A stretch of 37,826 bases of DNA. It comes from Glycomyces dulcitolivorans (GTDB lineage: Bacteria; Actinomycetota; Actinomycetes; Mycobacteriales; Micromonosporaceae). The translations under genes were made by a program, and so were the position numbers. The notes beneath the pieces were generated by a model, which was given only the letters and a program-made list of their open reading frames with translations, was not told the origin of the DNA and did no database searches. Shown here in pieces: positions 8,777 through 17,670 of the stretch. Location of the stretch: NCBI RefSeq assembly GCF_003265355.1, contig NZ_QFRW01000078.1, forward strand, positions 1-37,826. The letters run 5' to 3'. Within the stretch, counting starts at the first letter, position 1. Each line of letters opens with the position of its first letter.

Positions 8777-8794
8777 ACGCCACCGGGGCGTGTG
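8774..8794 (-). terminator. Hairpin after the glutamate dehydrogenase gene
   Basis: CACACGCC (8774-8781) and GGCGTGTG (8787-8794) form an 8-bp stem with a 5-base loop, starting 5 bases past the dehydrogenase stop. There is no T tract, so termination strength is uncertain. Confidence 0.5.
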
Positions 8795-8799
8795 ACCGG

Positions 8800-11700
8800 T
8801 CAATCGCCGTCGGTCTCCACGAGGCCGCGGATCTGGCGGAGCGAGACGGAGAGGACGGCGAGCTTCTCGTCGGAGCGCTCGGCCTCCTCGGTCGCCTCGT
8901 GGATGCGTGCGATGTCGGCGGCGTTGCGCTCGGCCCAGGACTCGACGGCCTCGGCCGGGTCGGTGCCCGGTTTCGCTTGCAGGACACTGGCGGTGAGGCC
9001 GTGCATGGCGGCGTACAGGTCGTAGCGCAGGGCGGACCGGGCGAGGGTCTGCCAGCGGTTGGTGCGCGGTAGGGCCGAGATCTGGTTGAGGATCTCGTCG
9101 AGGTGCACCTGGGCGGCGATCCCGTAGTAGACCTTCGCGGTGGTCTCCAGGTCGGTCTCCAGGAGCCGCGCGCATTCGACGACGTCGACGAGGCCGAACC
9201 CGAAGATGGGCGCGGAGGCGTCGCGGGCGATCTCGGCGGGCATGCCCTGGTCTTCGAGCTGGTCGACGAACTCTTCGAACCCGACGGCCTCGGAGTCGGT
9301 GAGCAGCACCGGGAGCATCGGCTGGAGCACGGCGAGGCCGGGGCGGAGCCGTTCGATCTCGGCGGCGACGTCGAGGTGGCCCCTTCTGTGCTGGACGAGC
9401 CAGCGGACGCCGCGGTCGAGGAGCCGCCGGATCACGAGCATGGCCGCGACCTGGGCCTCTTGCGGCACTTGGCTGTCGAGGGCCTCGATGCGCCGCCACA
9501 GGCCGGGGAGGCCGAAGGCGTCGCGGATGATGACGTAGGCGCGGAGGACGTCGACGACGTCGGCGCCCGTCTCGTCGGCGATGCGGAAGAAGAACGTGGT
9601 GCCGCCGCGGTTGACGGCCTCGCCGACGACGGCGGTGGTGACGATCTCGCGGTGGAGCGGGTGCTCGGCCATGAGGTCGGCGTACGGTTCGCGCAGCGGC
9701 GCCGGGAAGTACTCGCGCAGGACGGGCGCGGTCCACTCCTCGGCGGGCAGGTCGGAGTCGAGGACGGCGCGCTTGGCCCAGATCTTCACGTACGACAGGA
9801 GCACGGAGAGTTCGGGCTCGGTGAGGCCGCCGCCGGCGGCGGAGCGCTCCTTGAGCTGCTTGTCGCTGGGGAGTCCTTCGATCTCGCGGTCGAGGCCGAC
9901 GGTCTTCTCCAGGTGCTTCATGAGTCTGATGTGGACGGGGAGTAGGCGCCGGTTGAGGCGGATCGCGTTGGCCAGGGCCATGTTCTGGCCGTAGTTGTCG
10001 GCGAGGACCGCGTCGGCGACCGCGTCGGACATGTCCATGAACAGCTTGTCGCGGCTGGCCGGGTCGCACCGGCCGGTCAGGGTCGCCGAGCGCAGGAGGA
10101 TCTTGATGTTGACCTCGTGGTCGGAGGTGTCGACGCCCGCGGAGTTGTCGATGAAGTCGGTGTTCATGCGCCCGCCGAGGCCCTCGGGGCCGCCGGACTG
10201 GGCGTACTCGATGCGCCCGAGCTGCGTGAAGCCGAGGTTGCCGCCTTCGCCGACGACGCGGCAGCGCAGGTCCTCGCCGTTGACCCGGACCGCGTCGTTG
10301 GACTTGTCGCCCGCGGCGGCGTCGGTCTGCGCGGCGGACTTCACGTACGTGCCGATGCCGCCGTTCCACAGCAGATCGACTGGGGCCGTGAGGATCGCGC
10401 GGATGAGCTCGGGCGGGGTGAGGTCCTTGACGTCGGCGTCGATGCCGAGCGCGGCCCGCACCTCCTCGGTCACCGGGATGGACTTCGCGGCCCGCTCCCA
10501 CACGCCGCCGCCGGCCGAGATGAGCGACCGGTCGTAGTCGGCCCACGTCGAGCGCGGCAGGTCGAACAGGCGACGCCGCTCCGCAAAGGATGCCGCCGCG
10601 TCGGGGTTCGGGTCGATGAAGATGTGCATGTGGTTGAACCCGGCGACGAGCCGGATGTGCTCCGACAGCAGCATGCCGTTGCCGAACACGTCGCCGGACA
10701 TGTCGCCGATGCCAGTCACCGTGAAGTCCTGCGTCTGCGTGTCGAGGCCCTCCGCGCGGAAGTGCCGCTTGACCGATTCCCAAGCGCCCCTTGCGGTGAT
10801 GCCCATCTTCTTGTGGTCGTAGCCGACCGAGCCGCCGGAGGCGAACGCGTCGCCGAGCCAGAACCCGTACTCGGCGGCGACCGCGTTCGCGACGTCGGAG
10901 AACGTCGCGGTGCCCTTGTCCGCGGCGACGACCAGGTACGGGTCGTCGCCGTCGTGGCGGACCACGTTCGGCGGAGGGACCACCGTGTTGTCGGCGTCCC
11001 GGTTGTCGGTGATGTCCAGCAGCGCGGAGATGAACTCGCGGTAGCGGGCCACGCCCTCGGCCTGGAACGCGGCCCGGTCGGCGAACCCGTCCTGCTTGAG
11101 CACGAACCCGCCCTTCGCGCCCACCGGCGTGATGACGGTGTTCTTGACCTCCTGGGCCTTCACGAGCCCGAGGATCTCGGTGCGGAAGTCCTCGCGCCGG
11201 TCCGACCAGCGCAGGCCGCCGCGCGCGACCTTCCCGTACCGCATGTGCACGCCCTCGAAGTTCGGGGAGTACACGAACACCTCGAACATCGGGCGCGGCT
11301 TGGGCAGGAAGTCGATGGCGCGGGCGTCGAACTTGAACGCCACGTACTCCTTCGGCCTCCCCGAGTGCGCGCGCTGGAAGTACGAGGTGCGCAGCGTCGA
11401 GCGGATGAGCGTCAGGAACGCGCGCAGGATCCGGTCGGCGTCGAGGCTCGGAACGCCCGCGAGCCCCTCGGCCAGCGAGTCGTCGATGCGCGCCACCGCG
11501 GCCTCGCGGTCGGCGCCCACGCGCGGGTCGAAGCGGGCCTCGAAGAGCCGCACCAGGTTCGCGGCGATCTCCGGGTAGGCCCCGAGCGTCGCGGCGATGA
11601 ACTCCTGGGAGAACACGAACCCGCACTGGCGCAGGTACTTCGCGAGCGCGCGCAGCACCACGACCTGCCGCCAGGTGAGCCCGGCGTGGATGACGAGCTC

Positions 11701-13665
11701 GTTGAGCCGGTCCGACTCGGCCTCCCCCGCCCAGGCGGCGCGGAACGCGTTCTCGAAGCGGATGCGCAACTGCGGCACCGATTCGGCGGCCTCACCGGGC
11801 AGTTCCAGCCCGAAGTCGTGCAGGTGGATCGTGCCGTCGGTGCGCTTGATGTGGTACGGGCGCTCCTCGGCGACGCGCACCCCCAGGTCGCGCAGCACCG
11901 GCAGGGCCTCCGACAGCCCGATCGGCTCGCCGAACGCGTACAGCTTGAAGTGGACGTCGGCGTCGTCGCCGCCGCGGCGGTACAGCTGGAGCTCCATGTC
12001 CCCGGCCTCGCGCAGCAGTTCGAGCTTCGCGATGTCCTTGGCGGCCTCGATCGGCGTGTGCTCGGCCTTGTACGCGGGCGGGTACGCGGACCCGTACTGC
12101 TTGTACAGGGCGCGGGCCTGGCCCTCGCCCACATGGTGGTCGAGCTGGAGGGCGAGGTCGGCGTCCCAGGAGCGGGTCGCGTCGGCGAGCTCGGCCTGGA
12201 TCGACTCCACGTCGACCGGGGGGTGGTCGGCGAACGGGTTGATGCGGACGACGAAGTGGAGGCGCGCGAGGACGGACTCGGTGACGCGCGCGTCGTAGCT
12301 GATGTCGACACCGTGCAGGCGCCGGCGCAGGATCGCCTCGATCTTCACCCGGTTCTCGGTGTTGTACCGGTCCCGCGGCAGGTAGACGAGGCACGAGTAG
12401 AAGCGCCCGTACACGTCGCGGCGAGCGAACAGGCGCAGGCGGCGGCGCCCGGCCAGGCGCAGCACGCCCATCGCGGTCGAGTACAGGTCGTCGGTGCGGG
12501 CCTGGAACAGCTCGTCCCTCGGGTAGGTCTCCAGGGCGGTGACGAGGTCCTTCCCGGAGTGGGAGGACAGGGTCACGCCCGAGCGCTCCAGGACGTCGGC
12601 CACTTTGCGTTTGACGACGGGCAGGTCGGTGACGCTGGAGAGGTACGCGGCGGAGGTGAACAGGCCCAGGAAGCGCAGCTCGCCGTCCGGTTCGCCCGCG
12701 GCGTTGAACGTCTTCACGCCGATGTAGTCCATGAAGGACGTCCGGTGCACGGTGGAGCGCGCGTTCGACTTGGTGATCACCAGCAGCCGCTTCGTCCCGA
12801 TCTGGGCGCGGGCGTCGGCGTTGAACGTGGTGAGCAGGCGCGGCGAGGACGGGGCCTTGCGCAGCAGGCCCAGGCCGGTCTCGGCGAGCGGCGTCAGGGA
12901 CTGCTCGTCGCCCTCGCCGGTGAGCTTGTACTGCCGGAAGCCCAGGAACGTGAACTTGTCGTCCGCGAGCCAGCGCAGCAGCTCGACGGTGTCGTCGATG
13001 TCCTTGCCCGGCACCGGAAGCGGCGTCGTGCCCTCGGCGCCCGAAGCGGCGAGGTCGAGGTCCTCGGCGATCTCCAGGGCCTTCTCGCGCAGCGCCTGCC
13101 AGTCGGCGACGCACGCGGCGACGTCGGACAGGACCACTTCGATCTCGGCTTCGAGCCGCTCGATGTCCTCGGCGTCGGAGAGCCGCTGGACCTCGATGTG
13201 CATCCAGGATTCGGCGAGCCCGCCCTCGGCGGGGGCCTCCTGGAGGTTCCCGTCGCCGTCGCGCAGGACCGGGACGATCGGGTGGACGAACACGGCGATG
13301 TCGACGCCGTGCCGGTTGAACAGGCCCGTCAGCGAGTCCACCAGGAACGGGGAGTCGTCGCAGACGAGGTCGACGCGCGTCGAGGAGGCCGCGTCGGGGC
13401 CCTCGGCGTCGTCGGGGCAGTCGATCTCCAGGCAGACCTGCCCGGGCGCGCGCACCTCGGCCATGCGGCGGTGGTGGGCGGTGGTCTCCAGCAGCTGCTG
13501 CGCGCTGCGGCCGACGAGGTCGTCGTCGGACACCAGGCTCCAGTACAGCTCGACCAGCCGGGCGAGGGATTCGTCGGATCCGGCCAGTCTGGCCGCCTCG
13601 GTCAGCAGTTCCTCCCGGTCGGGGAGGGTCTCGCGGAACTCTTCGTCTCCGATGAACGCCAACAC
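8800..13665 (-). CDS. gdh: NAD-dependent glutamate dehydrogenase, large (180-kDa) type
   Basis: A 1621-residue enzyme converting glutamate plus NAD to 2-oxoglutarate and ammonium, used for glutamate catabolism. It matches the Bac_GDH (L-GDH) family in length and order. ACT-like regulatory regions come first (about residues 105-150, RVDLVCDDSPFLVDSL; and about 395-470, RLRLFARRDVYGRFY). The catalytic region starts near residue 785 (KPRPMFEVFVYSPNFEG, KVARGGLRWSDRREDF, PVGAKGGF). The dinucleotide-binding region holds GIGDMSGDVFGNG near residue 992. A long helical C-terminus follows. The GTG start at 13665 has GGAG 9 nt upstream. It stands alone, with a hairpin behind it and a divergent membrane-module gene in front. 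Confidence 0.97.
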   Translation of the reverse strand: MLAFIGDEEFRETLPDREELLTEAARLAGSDESLARLVELYWSLVSDDDLVGRSAQQLLETTAHHRRMAEVRAPGQVCLEIDCPDDAEGPDAASSTRVDLVCDDSPFLVDSLTGLFNRHGVDIAVFVHPIVPVLRDGDGNLQEAPAEGGLAESWMHIEVQRLSDAEDIERLEAEIEVVLSDVAACVADWQALREKALEIAEDLDLAASGAEGTTPLPVPGKDIDDTVELLRWLADDKFTFLGFRQYKLTGEGDEQSLTPLAETGLGLLRKAPSSPRLLTTFNADARAQIGTKRLLVITKSNARSTVHRTSFMDYIGVKTFNAAGEPDGELRFLGLFTSAAYLSSVTDLPVVKRKVADVLERSGVTLSSHSGKDLVTALETYPRDELFQARTDDLYSTAMGVLRLAGRRRLRLFARRDVYGRFYSCLVYLPRDRYNTENRVKIEAILRRRLHGVDISYDARVTESVLARLHFVVRINPFADHPPVDVESIQAELADATRSWDADLALQLDHHVGEGQARALYKQYGSAYPPAYKAEHTPIEAAKDIAKLELLREAGDMELQLYRRGGDDADVHFKLYAFGEPIGLSEALPVLRDLGVRVAEERPYHIKRTDGTIHLHDFGLELPGEAAESVPQLRIRFENAFRAAWAGEAESDRLNELVIHAGLTWRQVVVLRALAKYLRQCGFVFSQEFIAATLGAYPEIAANLVRLFEARFDPRVGADREAAVARIDDSLAEGLAGVPSLDADRILRAFLTLIRSTLRTSYFQRAHSGRPKEYVAFKFDARAIDFLPKPRPMFEVFVYSPNFEGVHMRYGKVARGGLRWSDRREDFRTEILGLVKAQEVKNTVITPVGAKGGFVLKQDGFADRAAFQAEGVARYREFISALLDITDNRDADNTVVPPPNVVRHDGDDPYLVVAADKGTATFSDVANAVAAEYGFWLGDAFASGGSVGYDHKKMGITARGAWESVKRHFRAEGLDTQTQDFTVTGIGDMSGDVFGNGMLLSEHIRLVAGFNHMHIFIDPNPDAAASFAERRRLFDLPRSTWADYDRSLISAGGGVWERAAKSIPVTEEVRAALGIDADVKDLTPPELIRAILTAPVDLLWNGGIGTYVKSAAQTDAAAGDKSNDAVRVNGEDLRCRVVGEGGNLGFTQLGRIEYAQSGGPEGLGGRMNTDFIDNSAGVDTSDHEVNIKILLRSATLTGRCDPASRDKLFMDMSDAVADAVLADNYGQNMALANAIRLNRRLLPVHIRLMKHLEKTVGLDREIEGLPSDKQLKERSAAGGGLTEPELSVLLSYVKIWAKRAVLDSDLPAEEWTAPVLREYFPAPLREPYADLMAEHPLHREIVTTAVVGEAVNRGGTTFFFRIADETGADVVDVLRAYVIIRDAFGLPGLWRRIEALDSQVPQEAQVAAMLVIRRLLDRGVRWLVQHRRGHLDVAAEIERLRPGLAVLQPMLPVLLTDSEAVGFEEFVDQLEDQGMPAEIARDASAPIFGFGLVDVVECARLLETDLETTAKVYYGIAAQVHLDEILNQISALPRTNRWQTLARSALRYDLYAAMHGLTASVLQAKPGTDPAEAVESWAERNAADIARIHEATEEAERSDEKLAVLSVSLRQIRGLVETDGD

Positions 13666-13781
13666 GTCTCGATACTCCAGTCCGAATCACGTCAAGCCCA
13701 CATCGTTGTGAGCCGCCTCCAGGCTAGATCCTAGGCGCCTTAGGTGGCGCACGGGTGACAGCGATGTTGCCGACGCGACGG

Positions 13782-13787
13782 TAGAGT
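13782..13787 (+). promoter_or_regulatory. Possible -10 of the five-gene membrane module
   Basis: TAGAGT in the 176-bp region between the divergent dehydrogenase and the DUF4178 gene fits a -10 box about 54 bases before the ATG at 13842. No convincing -35 is visible, so this is tentative. Confidence 0.25.
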
Positions 13788-13841
13788 GATCAAGGAACCG
13801 AACCCGTCACCGACGCACCCCCGAAACGCGAAGGCACCGCC

Positions 13842-14456
13842 ATGATCTGGATCCTCCTCCTCATCGCCCTGGCCGTCCTCGGCTGGTGGTTGTGGCGCAA
13901 GAACAACACCCGCAAGAAGGACGAAGAAGAGCGGCGCACCGCCGCGAACCGGCCGGTCGACCCGTTCGCCGACGCCGACACCGACGTCCTGCGCGGCGAC
14001 CCCCGCCGCCTCAAGGCCGCCGACCTCGTCGAGTTGTACGGCAAGACCCTCGCCGTCCGCGGCAGCCTCAAGCTGTCCGAGGGCGACTACCGCTGGTCCG
14101 AGCACTTCCTCGACACCGGCACCGGCGTCAAGCGCTGGCTGTCGGTCGAGGCCGACCCCGACCTGGAGGTCGTCCTGTGGGAGGAGATCAGCGGCTCGGA
14201 CCTGAAGCCGGGCCCGCGTGAGCTCAGCCACGAAGGCGTCTCCTACCGGTCCGACGAGCAGGGCACCGCCCGGTACACGTCCGAGGCCACCACCGGGCTC
14301 GCCCCGACCGGCTCGGTCACGTACCACGACTACGCCGGACCCGACGGCCAGAAGCTCTCCTTCGAGCGCTTCGGCGAGGACGGCAAGTGGGAGCTCGCCA
14401 AGGGCCTCACCCTGGACCGCAACCAGATCACGATCTACCACCAGAGCGAAGCCTGA
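13842..14456 (+). CDS. DUF4178 membrane-anchored protein
   Basis: A 204-residue protein with one N-terminal membrane segment (about residues 2-18, IWILLLIALAVLGWWLW), a basic RKNNTRKK stop-transfer, and a cytosolic beta-rich domain matching DUF4178. Visible in it are RGSLKLSEGDYRWSEHFLD, WLSVEADPDLEVVLWEE, GTARYTSEATTG and a final YHDYAGPDGQKLSFERFG. The biochemical role is unknown. It is the first gene of a same-strand run of five (DUF4178, DUF2617, DUF4247, DUF350, spermidine synthase) with short gaps, so it probably acts with the membrane-fused aminopropyltransferase. The family call is from pattern memory. Confidence 0.82.
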   Translation: MIWILLLIALAVLGWWLWRKNNTRKKDEEERRTAANRPVDPFADADTDVLRGDPRRLKAADLVELYGKTLAVRGSLKLSEGDYRWSEHFLDTGTGVKRWLSVEADPDLEVVLWEEISGSDLKPGPRELSHEGVSYRSDEQGTARYTSEATTGLAPTGSVTYHDYAGPDGQKLSFERFGEDGKWELAKGLTLDRNQITIYHQSEA

Positions 14457-14487
14457 TCCCCGTCTACCGATCCCTCCGGAGCACACG

Positions 14488-15000
14488 CTGATAGCGCACA
14501 TCGAGGTGCCGTTCGCCGACGTCTCGGCCGCCTCGCTCACCTTCCGCCCCGACGCCCCGCCCATGCCGGTCCTCGACCGCATGGACCGCGACGCCGGGCC
14601 CCTGCGGCTGTCCCTGCGCCTCCTGGGCGCCAGCCACCAGGCGGTCGTGGCGACCCCCGACGGGTTCATCGCCGAGACCCTCGCCTACCGCTCGAACCTC
14701 GGGCCCGACCTGCCCGAGACGTTCAGCCAGCGCGTCGGCCCCTGGCGGCACCGCTACGAGTGCACCGTCGAGACCCTCACCGTCCCCGAACTGCGCGCCC
14801 GCGTGCGGGCCCTGCGGGACCGGGCCGTGCAGCGCACCGCCGAGCCCGACCTCCTCGTCGGCGTCTTCGGCGCCGACCCCGACGCGCTCACCGCGCTGGA
14901 GGTCACCGGGACCGAGCCGCTGTCGTGGCGCACCGTCCACACGTATCCGCAGTACGGCGAGGTCGTGACCACTGTCAGCCGCGTCGAGCCCGTAAGCTGA
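14488..15000 (+). CDS. DUF2617 family protein, probable CTG start
   Basis: A 170-residue protein with DUF2617-like features: LRLSLRLLGASHQAVV near residue 43, VGVFGADPDALTALEV near residue 130 and a closing WRTVHTYPQYGEVV. No ATG, GTG or TTG lies between the previous stop (14456) and the conserved start. CTG at 14488 lies 7 nt after GGAG and matches where I recall relatives beginning. GTG at 14506 is the fallback and would cut conserved residues. Function is unknown. Its place in the five-gene module, 31 bases after DUF4178 and 34 before DUF4247, suggests a shared role. Confidence 0.78.
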   Translation: MIAHIEVPFADVSAASLTFRPDAPPMPVLDRMDRDAGPLRLSLRLLGASHQAVVATPDGFIAETLAYRSNLGPDLPETFSQRVGPWRHRYECTVETLTVPELRARVRALRDRAVQRTAEPDLLVGVFGADPDALTALEVTGTEPLSWRTVHTYPQYGEVVTTVSRVEPVS

Positions 15001-15034
15001 CCCGAACCCCGAGAGAGACCACCGAGGACCGCCG

Positions 15035-15502
15035 ATGACCAACGGACAGCAGCAGCATCCGCCGACCCCCGCCGCGCGCGGCCTGAACTGGAAGCACTGG
15101 ACGGCGATCATCGTCGTCCTGGCGCTGTGCTGCGGCGGGGTGTTCCTGATGAACTCGAACTTCTCGAACCCCACCGGGACGATCCGCGACCACTACGACC
15201 GGGCGTCGAGCCTCGACGAGGGCGGCGGCAAGGCGTACACGTCGAGCCTGTCCCCCGCGACCGTGGCCGACCAGATCGACGACGACGCCGAGGCCGTCGA
15301 GGAGCGCTCCTCCGGCGGCACCTACTACCTCCAGTACACCAAGCACATCGTCGCCGTGTCCCCCTACCGCGGCGGCTCGAAGATCCTGGTGCACGACTAC
15401 CGGTCCGGCTACAACCACTACTCGTCGGTGTTCCTGCTGTGGGGCTGGTCCTCCTCGCCCCCGTCGCCGTTCCGGGGCGGCGGCCCCGGCTCCGGCAAGT
15501 AA
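15035..15502 (+). CDS. DUF4247 family single-pass membrane protein
   Basis: A 155-residue protein with a cytosolic N-terminus, one membrane segment at about residues 22-40 (HWTAIIVVLALCCGGVFLM) and an extracytoplasmic domain. It ends in the Gly/Pro-rich FRGGGPGSGK tail I associate with DUF4247. The outer domain carries YYLQYTKHIVAVSPY and KILVHDYRSGYNHY. Function is unknown. It sits centrally in the five-gene module and is the only member expected to expose a sizeable domain outside the membrane. Confidence 0.82.
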   Translation: MTNGQQQHPPTPAARGLNWKHWTAIIVVLALCCGGVFLMNSNFSNPTGTIRDHYDRASSLDEGGGKAYTSSLSPATVADQIDDDAEAVEERSSGGTYYLQYTKHIVAVSPYRGGSKILVHDYRSGYNHYSSVFLLWGWSSSPPSPFRGGGPGSGK

Positions 15503-15538
15503 GCCCAGTCCCGCAGAACCTGAAAGGCACAGCCTCCA

Positions 15539-15976
15539 ATGATCGAAGAGCTCAGCCGCGACGTCCTCAACCCGCTGGTCGGCGCCGTCGCCTACAGCGT
15601 CGTGGGGATCGTCCTCATGGTGCTCGGTTACCTGGTCACCGACTGGCTCACCCCCGGGAAGCTCGGCGAGCTGATCTGGACCGAGCGGAACAAGAACGCC
15701 GCGATCCTGCTCACCTCGAACGTCCTGGGCGTCGGCCTCATCGTCGTCGGCGCGATCTGGGCCTCCGAGGGCGGCGTCATCCGCGGCGTCATCTCCACGT
15801 TCGTGTACGGCGTGATCGGCTTGGGCGCCATGGCGATCGCGTTCCTCATCCTCGACCTGCTCACGCCGGGCAAGCTCGGCGACATCCTCACCGAGGACGA
15901 GCTCCAGCCGGCCGTGTGGGTCAACGCGGCGATGCACGTGGCCCTCGGCGGGGTCATCGCGATGGCGCTGTCGTGA
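15539..15976 (+). CDS. DUF350 family membrane protein
   Basis: A 145-residue protein with four hydrophobic segments in two similar halves. Each half ends a helix with a D-L/W-LTPGKLG motif (TDWLTPGKLGELI near residue 37 and LDLLTPGKLGDIL near residue 105), which is the internal duplication of the DUF350 (YjfL-like) family. The ATG at 15539 follows GAAAGG. Function is unknown; members often neighbour spermidine/glutathionylspermidine-type synthases and membrane-stress genes, as I recall. The spermidine synthase gene begins 16 bases after its stop. Confidence 0.88.
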   Translation: MIEELSRDVLNPLVGAVAYSVVGIVLMVLGYLVTDWLTPGKLGELIWTERNKNAAILLTSNVLGVGLIVVGAIWASEGGVIRGVISTFVYGVIGLGAMAIAFLILDLLTPGKLGDILTEDELQPAVWVNAAMHVALGGVIAMALS

Positions 15977-15992
15977 AAAAAGCACAGTCTTG

Positions 15993-17573
15993 ATGGCTGC
16001 GGCCGACACCACCCCTCAGACGACGTTGAGCGCGCGCCGGGTCCGCCTGGCGCGCTTCGGCCTGCTCGCGACCGCGTTCGCGGTCTCCGCGTGCGGCCTC
16101 GTGTACGAACTCGCGCTCATCACCTTGGGCGCCTACCTGGTCGGCAACACCGCCAAGCAGGCCTCGATCGTCCTGGCGATCATGGTCTTCGCGATGGGCC
16201 TGGGCGCCTTGGCGGCGAAGCCCCTGCGGCGCTGGCCGGCCTTGTCGTTCGCGGCGGTGGAGCTCGCTCTGGCGCTGCTGGGCGGGTTCTCGGTGATGCT
16301 GCTGTACGCGGCGTTCGCGTGGACGAACCTGTACTCGCTGCCCCTGGTGGCGGTCGCGGCGGCGATCGGCCTCCTCATCGGCGCCGAGATCCCCCTGCTC
16401 ATGGAACTGCTGCAACGCATCCGCGAACAGGCCGCGGGCGCGGCCGTGGCGGACCTGAACGCGGCGGACTACCTCGGCGGGCTCATCGGCGGCCTGGCTT
16501 TCCCGTTCATCCTGCTGCCGTTCTTCGGCCAGATCCAGGGCGCGCTCCTGGTGGGCGCGGTGAACGCCGTTGCCGGTGTTCTATTGGTGTTCCTGCTGTT
16601 CCGAGACGACCTCTCGAAGATGGCGAAGCAGCTGCTAGCCCTCGTTGCCGCACTGGCCGCCCTCCTCCTCGTTGCCGCCTTTGTGTACACGGACAAGTTC
16701 GAAACGGATGCGCGCCAAGCGCTCTACGCGGCGCCGATCGTGTACACCGAGGACACGCAGTACCAGCAGATCGTCATGACCGAGTCCGCGTCGCCGTTCG
16801 GCGACCAGGACCTGCGCCTCTACCTCAACGGCGACCTGCAATTCTCCTCAGTGGACGAATACCGGTACCACGAGGCGCTGGTCCACCCGGCAATGAACGG
16901 CTCCAGGAAAAACGTGCTGGTGCTAGGAGGCGGAGACGGCCTGGCGGTAAGGGAAATCCTCCGCTACCCAGACGTAGAAACAGTCACGCTAGTAGACCTA
17001 GACGGAGCCGTGACCGACCTAGCAAGAAACTTCGATGACCTAGTAGAGCTGAACGAAGACTCCCTAGACGACCCCAGGGTCACCGTAGTCAACGAAGACG
17101 CCTTCACCTGGCTGCGCCAGCAAACCGGCCAGTGGGACGCGATCATCGTCGACATGCCCGACCCCGACGCCACCGAGACCGCGAAGCTCTACTCGACCGA
17201 GTTCTACGGCCTCGCCGGCGACCACCTCAGCGAGCACGGCCGCATGGTCGTCCAGGGCGGCTCCCCCTACTTCGCCCCCAAGACCTACTGGACCATCAGC
17301 GCCACCCTCCAGGCCGCCGACTACGACCCGACCCCCTACTGGGTCTCCGTCCCCTCCTTCGGCGACTGGGGCTACCTCATCGTCCAAGCCGACGGCCAAG
17401 CCCCCGACCTCGGCCTCGACACCTCCGTCGGCCCCTTCCAGTCCCTCACCCCCGAACTCCTCGAAGCCGCCCAGGTCTTCCCACCCGACCGCGCCGAAAT
17501 GGACATGCCCCCGTCCACCCTCATGCACCCGGTCATCCTCGAACTCGTCGAATCCGAATGGCAGAACTACTGA
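15993..17573 (+). CDS. Membrane-fused spermidine synthase-like aminopropyltransferase
   Basis: A 526-residue protein. Roughly seven membrane segments fill residues 10-235. A C-terminal aminopropyltransferase domain follows, with LYLNGDLQFSSVDEYRYHE near residue 273, the nucleotide-binding VLVLGGGDGLAVRE near residue 308, VTLVDLDGAV, and the active-site region IIVDMPDPD followed by YSTEFYG. It should use decarboxylated S-adenosylmethionine as aminopropyl donor; the acceptor (polyamine or a membrane molecule) is unknown. ATG at 15993 is chosen; TTG at 15990 is adjacent and no strong ribosome site is visible, suggesting coupling to DUF350. Bases 16862-17100 use rare codons unlike the rest of the gene. 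A strong terminator follows. Confidence 0.9.
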   Translation: MAAADTTPQTTLSARRVRLARFGLLATAFAVSACGLVYELALITLGAYLVGNTAKQASIVLAIMVFAMGLGALAAKPLRRWPALSFAAVELALALLGGFSVMLLYAAFAWTNLYSLPLVAVAAAIGLLIGAEIPLLMELLQRIREQAAGAAVADLNAADYLGGLIGGLAFPFILLPFFGQIQGALLVGAVNAVAGVLLVFLLFRDDLSKMAKQLLALVAALAALLLVAAFVYTDKFETDARQALYAAPIVYTEDTQYQQIVMTESASPFGDQDLRLYLNGDLQFSSVDEYRYHEALVHPAMNGSRKNVLVLGGGDGLAVREILRYPDVETVTLVDLDGAVTDLARNFDDLVELNEDSLDDPRVTVVNEDAFTWLRQQTGQWDAIIVDMPDPDATETAKLYSTEFYGLAGDHLSEHGRMVVQGGSPYFAPKTYWTISATLQAADYDPTPYWVSVPSFGDWGYLIVQADGQAPDLGLDTSVGPFQSLTPELLEAAQVFPPDRAEMDMPPSTLMHPVILELVESEWQNY

Positions 17574-17587
17574 GCCGAGGTTGAAAG

Positions 17588-17621
17588 CGGGGCGGCGGAC
17601 TCCACCCAGTCCGCCGCCCCG
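17588..17621. terminator. Terminator closing the membrane/polyamine module
   Basis: A perfect 14-bp stem (17588-17601 with 17608-17621) closes a CCACCC loop, 15 bases after the spermidine synthase stop. The convergent small-gene pair ends at 17671, so the hairpin may serve both directions. Confidence 0.88.
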
Positions 17622-17670
17622 GTTCCCTCTCACGCGGTCGAGCTGCCGCGCGGGTGGCGACCGATGCCGC

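Noticed and set aside
10117-13734. A 1205-residue open frame on the plus strand
   Set aside because: It is antisense to the glutamate dehydrogenase gene, has repetitive Val/Gly/Arg composition and no domain; long antisense frames are expected at this GC content.
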